The position numbers were made by a program, and so were the translations under genes. The notes under the pieces are model-generated. The model was not told where the DNA came from and did no database searches. It worked only from the letters and a program-made list of their open reading frames with translations. A stretch of DNA of 64,000 bases. It comes from Kibdelosporangium banguiense (GTDB lineage Bacteria; Actinomycetota; Actinomycetes; Mycobacteriales; Pseudonocardiaceae). Location: NCBI RefSeq assembly GCF_017876405.1, contig NZ_JAGINW010000001.1:3919203-3983202 (forward strand), given 5' to 3'. Positions 8,188 to 19,503 of the stretch are shown here, piece after piece (position 1 is the stretch's first letter; every line of letters starts with the position of its first letter).

Positions 8188-10452
8188 CTAGGCCGGCAGG
8201 CCCCAGGGCTTGCCGGGGATCGTGATCGGGACTTCGTCGACGGTCAGGTCAGGCAGTGCCCCTTTCGGGTGCACGACGGCGGCAGCGTCCTTGCCGAGAT
8301 CGATCTCGATCACGCCATCGGTGAGGTTTCGCCAGGTCACGGGTGTGCCGTCGGACGCGCTCACGGCGATGTCGCCGCCGATGCCGTGTTTGACCTTGCA
8401 GGGTTCACCGGCCTGGCTGGTGATCTTGACCCAGCTCGTCTTTCCGCCCTTGCGTACGGCGCTGAGCAGGAAAGCGCCTTGAGTGAGGAAGTTGTCCAGC
8501 GCGGCAGCCGGCCATTTGTCCGGCACGGCCGGGAAGACCCGGATCACTCCGCCCCAGCTCTGGCACAGCATGTCGTGAATGGACTGGGAGGCCGACAACG
8601 AGGTCTCGACGACCGGGCTGCCTTCCTTGTACATGGTGTTCTCTGTCGCGGGGTAACGAGTGCTCGTGTCGAAGAACTTCAGTAGATAGGTGAGCGCTTC
8701 GTTTCCGTTGCCCAGCAAGGCGAACATCGATGCGGCGCCGGTGTAGCTGTAGCCGCGGTGCGCGCCCTGGATGCTGTGCCAGTGTTTGACCGACTTCTCG
8801 ATCAGCGTCCGGTTCGCCGTGGTGTCCGGGGTGACCAGATACAGCGGGTACACCATCAGCAGATGCGAGTAGTGCCGGTGCGACTTCTCGTACGGCACAC
8901 CGGTGCCGATCATGTAACCCGTGCTGTCCACCGGATACGGCACGAGATCGCGCTGGACCTGGCGCCACTTCGAGGCCAGTGGGTCGTTCAGGCCGAGCTT
9001 GGTGTTGGTGTCCAGCAATACTTCCAGTGACCAGCGCAGCAACGACAGGTCGTAGTTGGCGTCCGGCGCGAGGCCGTACTCTGGGGAAAGCGTTTGCGGC
9101 AAGTGGAGTTTGTTGTCACTGCCGGTCTTGAGGAATCGCAGATAGTAGTTCGTCGATCTGCGCAGCAGGGGGAAGATCGTGTCCCTGAGCAGGGTCTCGT
9201 CCATCGAGTGCCGGTAGCTCAGCCACGCGTTGTGCAGGGTCCACGCGAGGTTGCCGACCTCACCGCTGCCGCTGTCGCCGGGACGCTGGACGTAACTGCC
9301 CTTGATCGTGCGCCGGTCGGTGCTGCGTCCGACACCGGCCGAGTCCGACTGGTACTCGGGCCGGACGTTCTTGATCAGGTTGGCTGTGTTGTCGTGCAAC
9401 GTCTTGCTGATCGCGTCGAGCTCGAGATGGTTGGAGCCGTGGATCAGCCAGTACTCCAGCTGCACGTTCAGGTTCCACCACACCGCGGGCCAGCCGGTCT
9501 TCTCCAGCCATGGCCCGCAGGTGGCCATGACCGGCGCGTCCGCCCGCGTGCCGGACGCGATCTTGTACAGCTGCGCCCAGTGGAACGCCTGCAGCCGCTG
9601 GTCGGGGATGGAGAGGAAACTCTTCTGGTAGTACGCGTTCCACCAGGCCCGATGGCTGGTCCGCAGGGCCGCTTCGCCTGTGCTGACAGCGTTTTCAACA
9701 GTTGTTCGAGCTGTTGCTTCAGCTGTCTTGTCCGGGAACGAATGCGCGACGCTGAGATAGAGCGTGTCGCCGGCCTTCCGGTATGCGGTGGCGGTCTGCC
9801 CGTCCGCGACCAAGGGCTGCACCACGAGATTGACGTTCGCGGTGGTTTTCTTTGTGGGTGCGGGGTTTTCGGTGTACCCGGACGGCGGCGACTCGGACGC
9901 CGACTTCGGGCTGATGGCCTTCTCCTCGTGGAAGACCCATTTGACCTGTTCGGTTCCGGTCGCCGTCACGGTCGCGACCAGCACCGACTGCGTGGTGTGG
10001 ATGAAGGCCCGCAGCCTCAGCGTGCCTTTGTTCGTGGTGACTGTGCCGGTCAACTCGGCGTTCCAGAGGTCGAGCCGCCAGTCCACGCCGCTGATCGTCC
10101 CAGCCGGTTCGAGCGTCAGCTGGCCTACCGGCAACCGGCACACGCCCCAGGCGCTGCCGAACTGGGGCCGGTAGTCCTGCACTTCGGCGTGCTGCGTGGT
10201 GAACCGGATCTGGTTCTTGCCGGGTTGCTTGTAGACCATCGTGCCAAGCCGGCCGTCACCCAGGAACGGGCCCTGCCACCAGTCGTTCGGCAGCTTTTTC
10301 CAGATCAGGTCCTGCTTCGCCATGAACGCGGGCCAGTCCAGCGCGGCCGGAACCGCCGCCTGCGCGGCGGAACCAGTTCCGGCCACCGTCGCGGCCGCGG
10401 CCGTTCCAGCGATGAAACCGCGCCGGGAAACATCCCAGCTCTGTTTGGGCAT
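8188..10452 (-). CDS. Tat-exported GH95-family glycosidase (alpha-L-fucosidase/alpha-L-galactosidase type)
   Basis: I chose the ATG at 10452 (754 residues) because it directly precedes a twin-arginine signal (S-R-R-G-F-I-A-G) and has AAGGGA upstream; a longer frame up to 10542 adds an unlikely N-terminus. GH95 hallmarks are visible: an N-terminal beta domain (W-W-Q-G-P-F-L-G-D-G-R-L-G), the paired Asn motif W-N-L-N-V-Q, a conserved L-S-P-E, and H-R-H-Y-S-H-L. Known activities are inverting alpha-1,2-L-fucosidase and alpha-L-galactosidase; which one applies cannot be told. It is first in an operon with the GH27 enzyme, so the two probably trim the same fucosylated and galactosylated glycan outside the cell. 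Confidence 0.85.
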   Translation of the reverse strand: MPKQSWDVSRRGFIAGTAAAATVAGTGSAAQAAVPAALDWPAFMAKQDLIWKKLPNDWWQGPFLGDGRLGTMVYKQPGKNQIRFTTQHAEVQDYRPQFGSAWGVCRLPVGQLTLEPAGTISGVDWRLDLWNAELTGTVTTNKGTLRLRAFIHTTQSVLVATVTATGTEQVKWVFHEEKAISPKSASESPPSGYTENPAPTKKTTANVNLVVQPLVADGQTATAYRKAGDTLYLSVAHSFPDKTAEATARTTVENAVSTGEAALRTSHRAWWNAYYQKSFLSIPDQRLQAFHWAQLYKIASGTRADAPVMATCGPWLEKTGWPAVWWNLNVQLEYWLIHGSNHLELDAISKTLHDNTANLIKNVRPEYQSDSAGVGRSTDRRTIKGSYVQRPGDSGSGEVGNLAWTLHNAWLSYRHSMDETLLRDTIFPLLRRSTNYYLRFLKTGSDNKLHLPQTLSPEYGLAPDANYDLSLLRWSLEVLLDTNTKLGLNDPLASKWRQVQRDLVPYPVDSTGYMIGTGVPYEKSHRHYSHLLMVYPLYLVTPDTTANRTLIEKSVKHWHSIQGAHRGYSYTGAASMFALLGNGNEALTYLLKFFDTSTRYPATENTMYKEGSPVVETSLSASQSIHDMLCQSWGGVIRVFPAVPDKWPAAALDNFLTQGAFLLSAVRKGGKTSWVKITSQAGEPCKVKHGIGGDIAVSASDGTPVTWRNLTDGVIEIDLGKDAAAVVHPKGALPDLTVDEVPITIPGKPWGLPA

Positions 10453-10676
10453 GCGCCGTCCCTTGACTCGTGAGCAGGTGCGGGGCGGCGGCAGTGCACC
10501 CGAGTTCATCACGAAAGTAGGCAGCCGGGCGAGTCGCGTCAAGAGGGATGGACTAGACCAACCAGGGCAAGTCCTCCGAGGTCTGGCCGGGCTACGTAGC
10601 GATACGTATTGCGACGCCCAACAGCCGGACCCGACGATGGGAAAACAACAAACCCTGTCGAATCGGGAGGAAATCC

Positions 10677-11303
10677 TTGCGAAGGCAGCTCAGGAACATC
10701 GCAATCGGCGTCGCCGCCGCCGCGGCCGCCGCATTGGCGATTCCGGCGGGATCGGCGGCTGCCGATCCGCCACCTGGCCGTAACTGCAATCCGAATATCG
10801 AGTCCGAGTGGTACGACATCATCTCCGCGCAGACAATGCCGACGGTGACCCATTTCCGGGGAATCACCATCGCACCGGGTACGACGGGTTCGCGCACCGA
10901 AACCCTGACCCAGGTCGACACCGTCACCACGTCGGTCAACCAGAGCACCGAGTTCAGCGCCGTCATCGGCACGAGCCTGTTCGCCAACGTGTCGGTCAAG
11001 GTCGGGTTCTCGGTGCAGCGCACCAAGTCCACAACGGACACTGTGCAGACCGCGATCACCTGGAACTTCAACCAGCCCGGGCAGTACGGCCTGTACAAGG
11101 GCACCCGCCGGGTGATGGGTGAGTGGTCCCGGTACATCTGCGGCAGGACCGGCAATTCCACCGGGGTCTGGGTCAACATCACCCCTGGCGGCCGGGGCAG
11201 CTTTGTGACCTTCGCCGATATCGAGGAAGGCACGGCGTCCTGCGCCCAGACTGAACCCCAGGGCACGTTGCGGGAAGCCGCGCGGCGCCGGATCGGATGC
11301 TGA
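10677..11303 (+). CDS. Secreted beta-rich protein of unknown function
   Basis: The 208-residue product starts at a TTG with a strong GGGAGGAAA ribosome-binding site and has a Sec signal peptide of about 29 residues ending G-S-A-A-A. The mature protein has paired cysteines. Its central run of alternating Ser/Thr and hydrophobic residues (about 75-130) would form long amphipathic beta strands, a pattern seen in beta-pore-forming toxins of the aerolysin/ETX-MTX2 type. That resemblance is only a pattern, not an assignment. The gene overlaps the next one, a ricin-like secreted protein, by 7 nt, so the two are probably co-translated. Confidence 0.7.
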   Translation: MRRQLRNIAIGVAAAAAAALAIPAGSAAADPPPGRNCNPNIESEWYDIISAQTMPTVTHFRGITIAPGTTGSRTETLTQVDTVTTSVNQSTEFSAVIGTSLFANVSVKVGFSVQRTKSTTDTVQTAITWNFNQPGQYGLYKGTRRVMGEWSRYICGRTGNSTGVWVNITPGGRGSFVTFADIEEGTASCAQTEPQGTLREAARRRIGC

Positions 11304-11872
11304 GCGCAATGGCTGGAAACAAGACAATGCTGCGCAAACTCGGTGCCGTCGTCGCGATCGTGGTTTCGGCCTGCGCATTCCTCACGCCGACGGCGTCCGC
11401 GCAGATCACGATCAGACCGGCCGGCGTGGGCGGCGACATGAGCTGCGCTCCTGGCGCACAGCGGATCAAGACGGCGGACGGCTACGCGCTGCAGATCTCC
11501 CAGGAGTCGCCCAACCAGGGCAAAGTCGTTCAGCACTGGATCTGGGGCGGCGCCGAGCAGAAATGGCTGGTCTGCAAGACTGGCGGCTCGGATCCCAGTG
11601 CGCAGTACACATTCTGGAATGTGCACACCCGTAACTGCCTCGGTGCCTATGGCGCGGATCAGGGAGAAGGCGCCTATTTCACCGAGACCGAATGCGTGGC
11701 AGGCAGCCACCAGCGATTCTCCCGGTTCATCGATCCGCCGACCGGTCTGTTCCTGCTGCAGGTCTCCCATAGCGGGAAATTCATGAACATGCTGAACAAC
11801 AGCAACGGCCCCAACACGATCATGGCTCAGTACACGGGCATGGCCAAGCTCTTCTCCTTCGCGCCTGCCTGA
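11297..11872 (+). CDS. Secreted ricin-type beta-trefoil-like protein
   Basis: The 191-residue protein has a Sec signal peptide ending T-A-S-A at about residue 35. The mature part of about 150 residues holds three repeats typical of RICIN/CBM13 beta-trefoil lectins: a Q-x-W-like Q-H-W-I-W-G-G-A-E-Q-K-W, then N-C-L-G-A-Y-G-A-D, then Q-R-F-S-R-F and K-F-M-N-M-L-N-N. Such domains bind carbohydrates; the ligand is unknown. ATG 11297 overlaps the preceding gene's stop, and ATG 11309 is a second option. Tight coupling with the beta-rich secreted protein suggests a two-part extracellular system. Confidence 0.75.
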   Translation: MLSAMAGNKTMLRKLGAVVAIVVSACAFLTPTASAQITIRPAGVGGDMSCAPGAQRIKTADGYALQISQESPNQGKVVQHWIWGGAEQKWLVCKTGGSDPSAQYTFWNVHTRNCLGAYGADQGEGAYFTETECVAGSHQRFSRFIDPPTGLFLLQVSHSGKFMNMLNNSNGPNTIMAQYTGMAKLFSFAPA

Positions 11873-11923
11873 CCGTTCACCAGGTGCGTGCCGGCGATGC
11901 AGGGCGCCGGCACGCACCTTGTC

Positions 11924-12929
11924 CTACTTACCGAAGATCAGAGCCGAGGCTTGCATACGGTTCGTCACGCCGAGCTTGTTGTAGACGTTCTCCAGGTGTT
12001 TCTCCACGGTCCGGGTGCTGATTCCCAGGACCTGTGCGGCTTGTGCGCTGGTCCGGCCGTTGGTCACCAACCACAGGACATCGGATTCGCGGGCGGTCAG
12101 ATCCGCTTGCGGCACCGGCGGTGACTCGGTGCGAGTCTCGGACATCAGCAAAGCTGCCGAGGAACGATGTTTGTACAGCCGCACAGTCAGCTGACGCGAT
12201 CCACGCCGCACGGTGTACGGCTCGGGAACGAGACCCTGTGTTGCAAGCCAGGAAGCCAGTTCCTCCGGCAGGACGTCGCCTTCCTTTGCCGTACGGCGGA
12301 AATAGGCCGTGAAGAGTAGTCGCGCGGCCTGGTTGGTGACGCTGATCTTGTCGAGCGGGCCGAGCAGCACTACGCCGTACGCGGTGTCGTCGATTCCTTC
12401 CAGTGCGGCCAAAGCGGTGTCGAACCACGAGGTGGCGGCCGCGGTGGCGACCAGATTGGCCAGAAACGGCTGCGCCATCCGGACGACCTGCTGCTCCGTA
12501 TCGGTGAAATCCGCGTGCCCCCGGTTGAGCACGAGGATGTCCGACACGCCCGACTCTCCGCGCAACCGGCAGATCATCTGGTACGCGATGCCCAACGGCC
12601 GGTAGAAGTCCTGATATATCCCCAATCCCCGCAGCTCGCGGGCAGTGGCCACGTCGCTGAGCCGAAGCGCGTCGAGCTGTCCGGTCCGGTGGAAGTGCTG
12701 GAACAACGGGTGCCGCGGCACGTGCTGGACGAAGACTTCCTCGAAATCCCTGGTCACCCACGAGTCCGGCACCGAGACCTGCTCGCTTCGACCGGTGGTC
12801 TGGTCGATCGACTGGTAGGCCACGATGTCACCGCCGACGACCGCGGTCACGGTCGTCAGCACCTGGTGACGTACATCCGCCTCCGGCTGGCGCCCGGCTT
12901 CGTGCAACGCGCCGAGCAGCTTGGTCAGA

Positions 12930-12940
<11 letters not shown>
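11924..12940 (-). CDS. LuxR-family transcriptional regulator
   Basis: The 338-residue protein has a C-terminal LuxR-type helix-turn-helix (about 270-336): L-T-A-R-E-S-D-V-L-W-L-V, followed by I-S-T-R-T-V-E-K-H-L-E-N-V-Y-N-K-L. The first 200 residues look like a GAF-type sensory region, though no ligand is evident. Its start lies 11 bp inside the 3' end of glgB in the same direction. It may therefore be co-transcribed with treS-mak-glgB and could regulate alpha-glucan or trehalose metabolism (inference). The conserved receiver aspartate pattern of two-component regulators is absent. Confidence 0.88.
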
Positions 12941-15113
<2,173 letters not shown>

Positions 15114-15154
15114 CAGGACATCCTAGTGGTCAGGCCGGCTGGGCGCAGATCACG

Positions 15155-16510
15155 TCAGGACGCGATCCGTGCGATCGACGCCAGCGGGATCTGGATCCAG
15201 TCGGGACGGTTGGCATGCTCGTAGAAGACTTCGTACACAGCCTTGTCCAGCTCCAAGGCGCGGAGCAGGACCTCGTGTTCACGGGGGTCGCCGTTGGGGG
15301 AGACCTCGGCGTACCCGTCGCAGAAGGCGCTGCGGTTTCGGCTGGTCCACTCGCGTGCGCGTACTTCCAGCTGGTGGTCTTCCGGCTGGCCGACGAGCAG
15401 CTGGTGAGCGGCGTAGTCGAACGACCGCAACATGCCGGCGACGTCCCGCAACGGGGATCGTGGCGCGCTGCGTTCGCTCACCGGTGCGGACGGCTCGCCC
15501 TCGAAGTCGATCAGGACCCAGCCGTTGACCGTCCGGAGGACCTGGCCCAGATGCAGGTCGCCGTGCACATGCTGGATCGGTACGCCGCCGTCCGCGCCGC
15601 GCGCCTCCTCGAACGCCTCGCGAAGAGCTTTCTCTTGCGGTGCAAGCGAAGGAACAGCTTCCAGGACTGCGTCCAGACGGCGGTGCATGGCGTTGACGGT
15701 CGCCTCGATCTCACCGGGTTCGACGGGGCGGCTGCCCAACGCCCGCGCCAGATCGGCGTGCACAGTGGCCACTGCCGCGCCGAGGCGGTGCGCCTCGCCG
15801 GCGAAGTCGCCGCCTACCTCGTCGGCGTGCAGATCGGCTTCGGCCATCAGGTCACGCACACTCGTGGTGGCCATCGCCCAGCCGTCCGCCGCGTCCGACA
15901 GGAACTCCTGCAGCATGCCCAGCGTCGGGCTGGCGCCCTCGTCGTCGGCGATCCAGCCGAGTGGTTGCGCGATGTGTTCGCAGCCAACCGAATGCAAGGC
16001 CCGATGGATCTGCAGATCCGGGTTCGGGCCCGTAGCCAGACGACGGAACAGCTTGAGGATGTACTGCTTGCCGTAGATCAGTGACGTGTTGCTCTGCTCG
16101 GTGGTGACAGCCCGGCCACGCAGGCCTTCGGTCAGCTTGACATCGCTTTCACGGTGGAAGCTGACCGGCCCGGCGTTCTGCCCGGCCGCGATCGCGTCGA
16201 GCAGGAACGCCATCAGCTCAGGGTCGGCGGTCGCCTCGTACCACTGACGGCCGTCGGCATCGACCCACACGCCGGACAGGTGCTCCGGCGGCGTCTCGCG
16301 GCTGCCCAGCAGCATCTGGTAGACCGACTTGCGGTCGTCCTGCACCACTTCGACCAGCGCGTGCTCCAGCCTGGGCTCGCCGGCCAGCAATGTCACCAGG
16401 CGCACCGCGCGAGCCGCTGAGACCGGCCGGTCCTTTCCGGCGAACCACCGCTGCCCAGGCAGCCATTGCGGTAGTTCGCCGGCGAGCATCCGCGCGAGCG
16501 CCTCAGTCAT
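15155..16510 (-). CDS. mak: Maltokinase
   Basis: The 451-residue maltokinase (Pep2 family) has an N-terminal cap domain (L-P-Q-W-L-P-G-Q-R-W-F-A-G-K-D-R) and an aminoglycoside-phosphotransferase-like kinase core. D318 in H-G-D-L-H-L-G-Q is the expected catalytic base and D335 in L-I-D-F-E-G-E-P the magnesium ligand. It phosphorylates maltose from TreS with ATP to give alpha-maltose 1-phosphate, the substrate of GlgE. The ATG overlaps the treS stop by 4 nt (ATGA), so translation is coupled to that of its functional partner. Confidence 0.95.
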   Translation of the reverse strand: MTEALARMLAGELPQWLPGQRWFAGKDRPVSAARAVRLVTLLAGEPRLEHALVEVVQDDRKSVYQMLLGSRETPPEHLSGVWVDADGRQWYEATADPELMAFLLDAIAAGQNAGPVSFHRESDVKLTEGLRGRAVTTEQSNTSLIYGKQYILKLFRRLATGPNPDLQIHRALHSVGCEHIAQPLGWIADDEGASPTLGMLQEFLSDAADGWAMATTSVRDLMAEADLHADEVGGDFAGEAHRLGAAVATVHADLARALGSRPVEPGEIEATVNAMHRRLDAVLEAVPSLAPQEKALREAFEEARGADGGVPIQHVHGDLHLGQVLRTVNGWVLIDFEGEPSAPVSERSAPRSPLRDVAGMLRSFDYAAHQLLVGQPEDHQLEVRAREWTSRNRSAFCDGYAEVSPNGDPREHEVLLRALELDKAVYEVFYEHANRPDWIQIPLASIARIAS

Positions 16511-18297
16511 CCCTCGTCCACCGCCACGATCTCGAACCAGTAGAAGCCATGTCCCGGCAGGGTGAGCAGGTAGGACAGTTCACCGATCAACGGGAACCGC
16601 ACGCCGCCGGTGAGCTCAACCGGTTGACGCCCTTCGTACTTCGAGAGATCCAGCTCCACCGGCTGCGGGAATCTCGAGAGGTTGTTCACGCAGAGCACCG
16701 TGTCGTCACCGAACCGGCGCAGATACGCCAGCACACTCGGATTGGACGAGCCGAGTTCGTCGAAATCGCCGAGCCCGAACGCCTGGTGCTGCTTGCGCAC
16801 CTCAATCATCCGACGTGTCCAGTGCAGCAGCGATGACGTGTTATTCAGCTGTGACTCTACGTTGATCCCCTGATATCCATACACCGGGTCGGCGATCACC
16901 GGCAAGTAGATCCGCCCCGGATCGCACTGGGAGAACCCGCCGTTGCGGTCGGGAGTCCACTGCATCGGCGTGCGGACCGCGTCCCGGTCGCCGAGCCAGA
17001 TGTTGTCTCCCATACCGATTTCGTCGCCGTAGTACAGAACAGGCGAGCCGGGCAGCGACAGCAGCATCGCGGTGAACAGCTCGAGCTGGTTGCGGTCGTT
17101 GTCCAACAGCGGGGCCAGCCGGCGCCGGATGCCGATGTTGGCCTTCATCCTCGGGTCTTTGGCGTACTCGGTGTACATGTAGTCGCGCTCGTCGTCGGTG
17201 ACCATCTCGAGCGTCAGCTCGTCGTGGTTACGCAGGAAGATGCCCCACTGGCAGCCGTCGGGGATCTGCGGCGTCTGGGCGAGGATCTCCGAGATCGGGA
17301 AGCGGGACTCCCGGCGCACGGCCATGAAGATGCGCGGCATCAACGGGAAGTGGAACGCCATGTGGCACTCGTCCCCGCCGACCTGCGGATCGCCGAAGTA
17401 CTCCACCACGTCCGACGGCCACTGGTTGGCCTCGGCAAGCAGCACCCGGCCGGGGTACTCGTCGTCGACGACCTTGCGGCAGCGGCGCAGGAACTCGTGC
17501 GTACGCGGCAGGTTCTCGCAGTTGGTGCCCTCCTCCTCGAAGAGGTAGGGCACCGCGTCCAGCCGGAAGCCGTCGATGCCGATGTCCAGCCAGAACCGCA
17601 GCACCTCCAGCATGGCCTCCTGCACCTCGGCGTTCTCGAAGTTGAGGTCCGGCTGGTGGGAGAAGAACCGGTGCCAGTAGAACTGGCCGCGCACCGGGTC
17701 GTAGGTCCAGTTCGACGTCTCGGTGTCGACGAAGATGATCCGCGCGTCCGGGTAGGCCTCGTTGGTGTCCGACCAGACGTAGTAGTCCCCGTACGGGCCT
17801 GCCGGGTCGTTGCGGGACGCCTGGAACCACGGGTGCGCGTCCGAGGTGTGGTTGAGCACCAGGTCGGTGATCACCCGGATGCCGCGGCGGTGTGCCTCGT
17901 TGAGCAGGTAGACAAAGTCCTCAACGGTGCCGAATTCGGGCAGCACCGCGCGGAAGTCGCTGATGTCGTAGCCGCCGTCGCGCAGCGGCGAGGCGTAGAA
18001 CGGCGGCAGCCAGAGGCAGTCCACCCCGAGCCAGGCCAGATAGTCCATCTTGGACGCGAGGCCGCGTAGGTCGCCCGTGCCGTCACCGTCCGAATCGGTG
18101 AAAGCCCGGACCAGAACCTCATAGAAGACAGCGCTTTTGAACCAGTCAGGGTCACGGGGTACCAGCCGCGCCGATCGGAAGTCCTCGGCCTGCGGCTCGA
18201 CCAGGTGACCGTCGGCAAGGACGGCTTCACCCGTATGCGGGACACCGTCCAGGCCCAACGCGGAGTCTGGACGGGATTCTTCCGGCATGCTCGCCAC
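16507..18297 (-). CDS. treS: Trehalose synthase (maltose alpha-D-glucosyltransferase)
   Basis: The 596-residue GH13 enzyme interconverts trehalose and maltose. The typical start of the core is W-F-K-S-A-V-F-Y-E-V-L-V-R-A-F. Catalytic residues are D247 (G-F-R-L-D-A-V-P), E289 (L-L-A-E-A-N-Q-W) and D359 (R-N-H-D-E-L-T-L). No maltokinase domain is fused to it; maltokinase is the next gene, overlapping by 4 nt. It is first in the treS-mak-glgB unit. The start is GTG 18297, or ATG 18288 three codons further in; neither has a strong ribosome-binding site. The 167 bp upstream probably contain the operon promoter. Confidence 0.94.
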   Translation of the reverse strand: MASMPEESRPDSALGLDGVPHTGEAVLADGHLVEPQAEDFRSARLVPRDPDWFKSAVFYEVLVRAFTDSDGDGTGDLRGLASKMDYLAWLGVDCLWLPPFYASPLRDGGYDISDFRAVLPEFGTVEDFVYLLNEAHRRGIRVITDLVLNHTSDAHPWFQASRNDPAGPYGDYYVWSDTNEAYPDARIIFVDTETSNWTYDPVRGQFYWHRFFSHQPDLNFENAEVQEAMLEVLRFWLDIGIDGFRLDAVPYLFEEEGTNCENLPRTHEFLRRCRKVVDDEYPGRVLLAEANQWPSDVVEYFGDPQVGGDECHMAFHFPLMPRIFMAVRRESRFPISEILAQTPQIPDGCQWGIFLRNHDELTLEMVTDDERDYMYTEYAKDPRMKANIGIRRRLAPLLDNDRNQLELFTAMLLSLPGSPVLYYGDEIGMGDNIWLGDRDAVRTPMQWTPDRNGGFSQCDPGRIYLPVIADPVYGYQGINVESQLNNTSSLLHWTRRMIEVRKQHQAFGLGDFDELGSSNPSVLAYLRRFGDDTVLCVNNLSRFPQPVELDLSKYEGRQPVELTGGVRFPLIGELSYLLTLPGHGFYWFEIVAVDEG

Positions 18298-18464
18298 GTC
18301 TGCACCACTCGTTCACTCGAGACTCAACACTTTGGTGGTACCCCAAAGCGTGACTGTTCGAAACAGCGGCGATCAACAACGGCGGCTGTCCGGACGGCGA
18401 ATGCTTCGGCGGTGTGCGGACTCTAGCTGGTCAACCGCCGGACGAGCGAATCACGGGTGGCTCT

Positions 18465-19394
18465 TTACTTTTCCAGTCCGCGGGCGACCGCGCGGACGAG
18501 ATCGCCCCACTGTCGCTCGTCGTCCCGCACGCTCCGGTTCATCTCCAGATGGACGAAGACGGACTCCTGCTCAGCGGCCACTTTGCCCTGTTCATTGCTG
18601 GTGCCCTCGAGCCTGCCGCAGTCGCGTTCCCACGAGCGGCAAGTCTTCAGGCCTCTGTCGTCGATCCCGGCGGCGATCCGCCGGATCATCTCGCCGGCCT
18701 TGCCGGCGCCCGGCGAGATCACCACATCGGTGTCCGGCAGGCTGTCGTCGTGGAAGCCGTGTAGCTGCACCTGTGGAACGTCTCGCTCAGCGAGATCGGT
18801 GGCCACTGCATGGAACGCCGAGTCGGTGCGATGTGCCACGTCGCCGGCGCCGCGTTCGGCCCGGCGGTGTGTACCGGCGACGAGCAGTGCCGCTCCCGGC
18901 ACCGCGCGGAACAGCGCCAACCCGATCCGCTCGGTACCGAGGTCGAAGTTCGGATGCGGCACCTCGACGGCCAGCCGCACCGGGCGGGAGAGATCGACCA
19001 GATAGAAGCCCCAGGCGCGTTCGGTACCCCGTTCGTTGACCACCAGCGCGTACTCCCGGCCAGTCGCGGGATCGGTGCCCATGGTCGGCGTGAATCCCAG
19101 CGGCCGCAGGGCATCGGCTTCGTGGGACCGATCGATGCGCGAGCTCTCGCCGAACAACGGGCTCAGCGCGGCGACGACATCCCTGCGCTCGCTCGCGGTC
19201 GGCGGCCGGTAGGGCGCTTCCGGCCGCAGCGTCGCTGCGAAACCCGTGAGCACGTCGCCGAGATCCAGCGAGGGCGGGGTGGGCTCCATGCTCGGCTGCT
19301 CTTGGCCATCGATACCCACCAGCACCCCCACAACTGCCACGAGTGCAACGGTGGCCGTGACGATGGGTATCCACTGCCGCGCACTTAACTTCAT
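18465..19394 (-). CDS. Membrane-anchored extracytoplasmic protein of unknown function, divergent to pgs genes
   Basis: The start is placed at ATG 19394 because the product then opens with a signal anchor (W-I-P-I-V-T-A-T-V-A-L-V-A-V-V-G-V-L-V at about residues 8-26); the frame extends further up without plausible sequence. The extracytoplasmic 280 residues carry several conserved-looking polar motifs: A-G-T-H-R-R, V-A-H-R-T-D-S-A-F-H, V-Q-L-H-G-F-H, and near the end V-F-V-H-L-E-M-N-R-S-V-R. The repeated His/Asp/Glu pattern suggests a metal-dependent hydrolase, perhaps an amidase, but I do not recognise the family securely. Its position divergent from the poly-gamma-glutamate genes makes a polymer-trimming role possible (inference). 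Confidence 0.7.
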   Translation of the reverse strand: MKLSARQWIPIVTATVALVAVVGVLVGIDGQEQPSMEPTPPSLDLGDVLTGFAATLRPEAPYRPPTASERRDVVAALSPLFGESSRIDRSHEADALRPLGFTPTMGTDPATGREYALVVNERGTERAWGFYLVDLSRPVRLAVEVPHPNFDLGTERIGLALFRAVPGAALLVAGTHRRAERGAGDVAHRTDSAFHAVATDLAERDVPQVQLHGFHDDSLPDTDVVISPGAGKAGEMIRRIAAGIDDRGLKTCRSWERDCGRLEGTSNEQGKVAAEQESVFVHLEMNRSVRDDERQWGDLVRAVARGLEK

Positions 19395-19503
19395 CGCCGC
19401 GCAGTGTAGAGGAATCCCGCGTTTTCCCGGCCGGATGAACCACTTCGCGCATGAGCCCGTATGCGTTATACGAAGCGCGCGCCACCGTAACCGACATTTC
19501 GGA

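Noticed and set aside
7357..8685. 442-codon + strand frame crossing the GH27/GH95 boundary
   Set aside because: It is antisense to two glycosidase genes with clear active sites.
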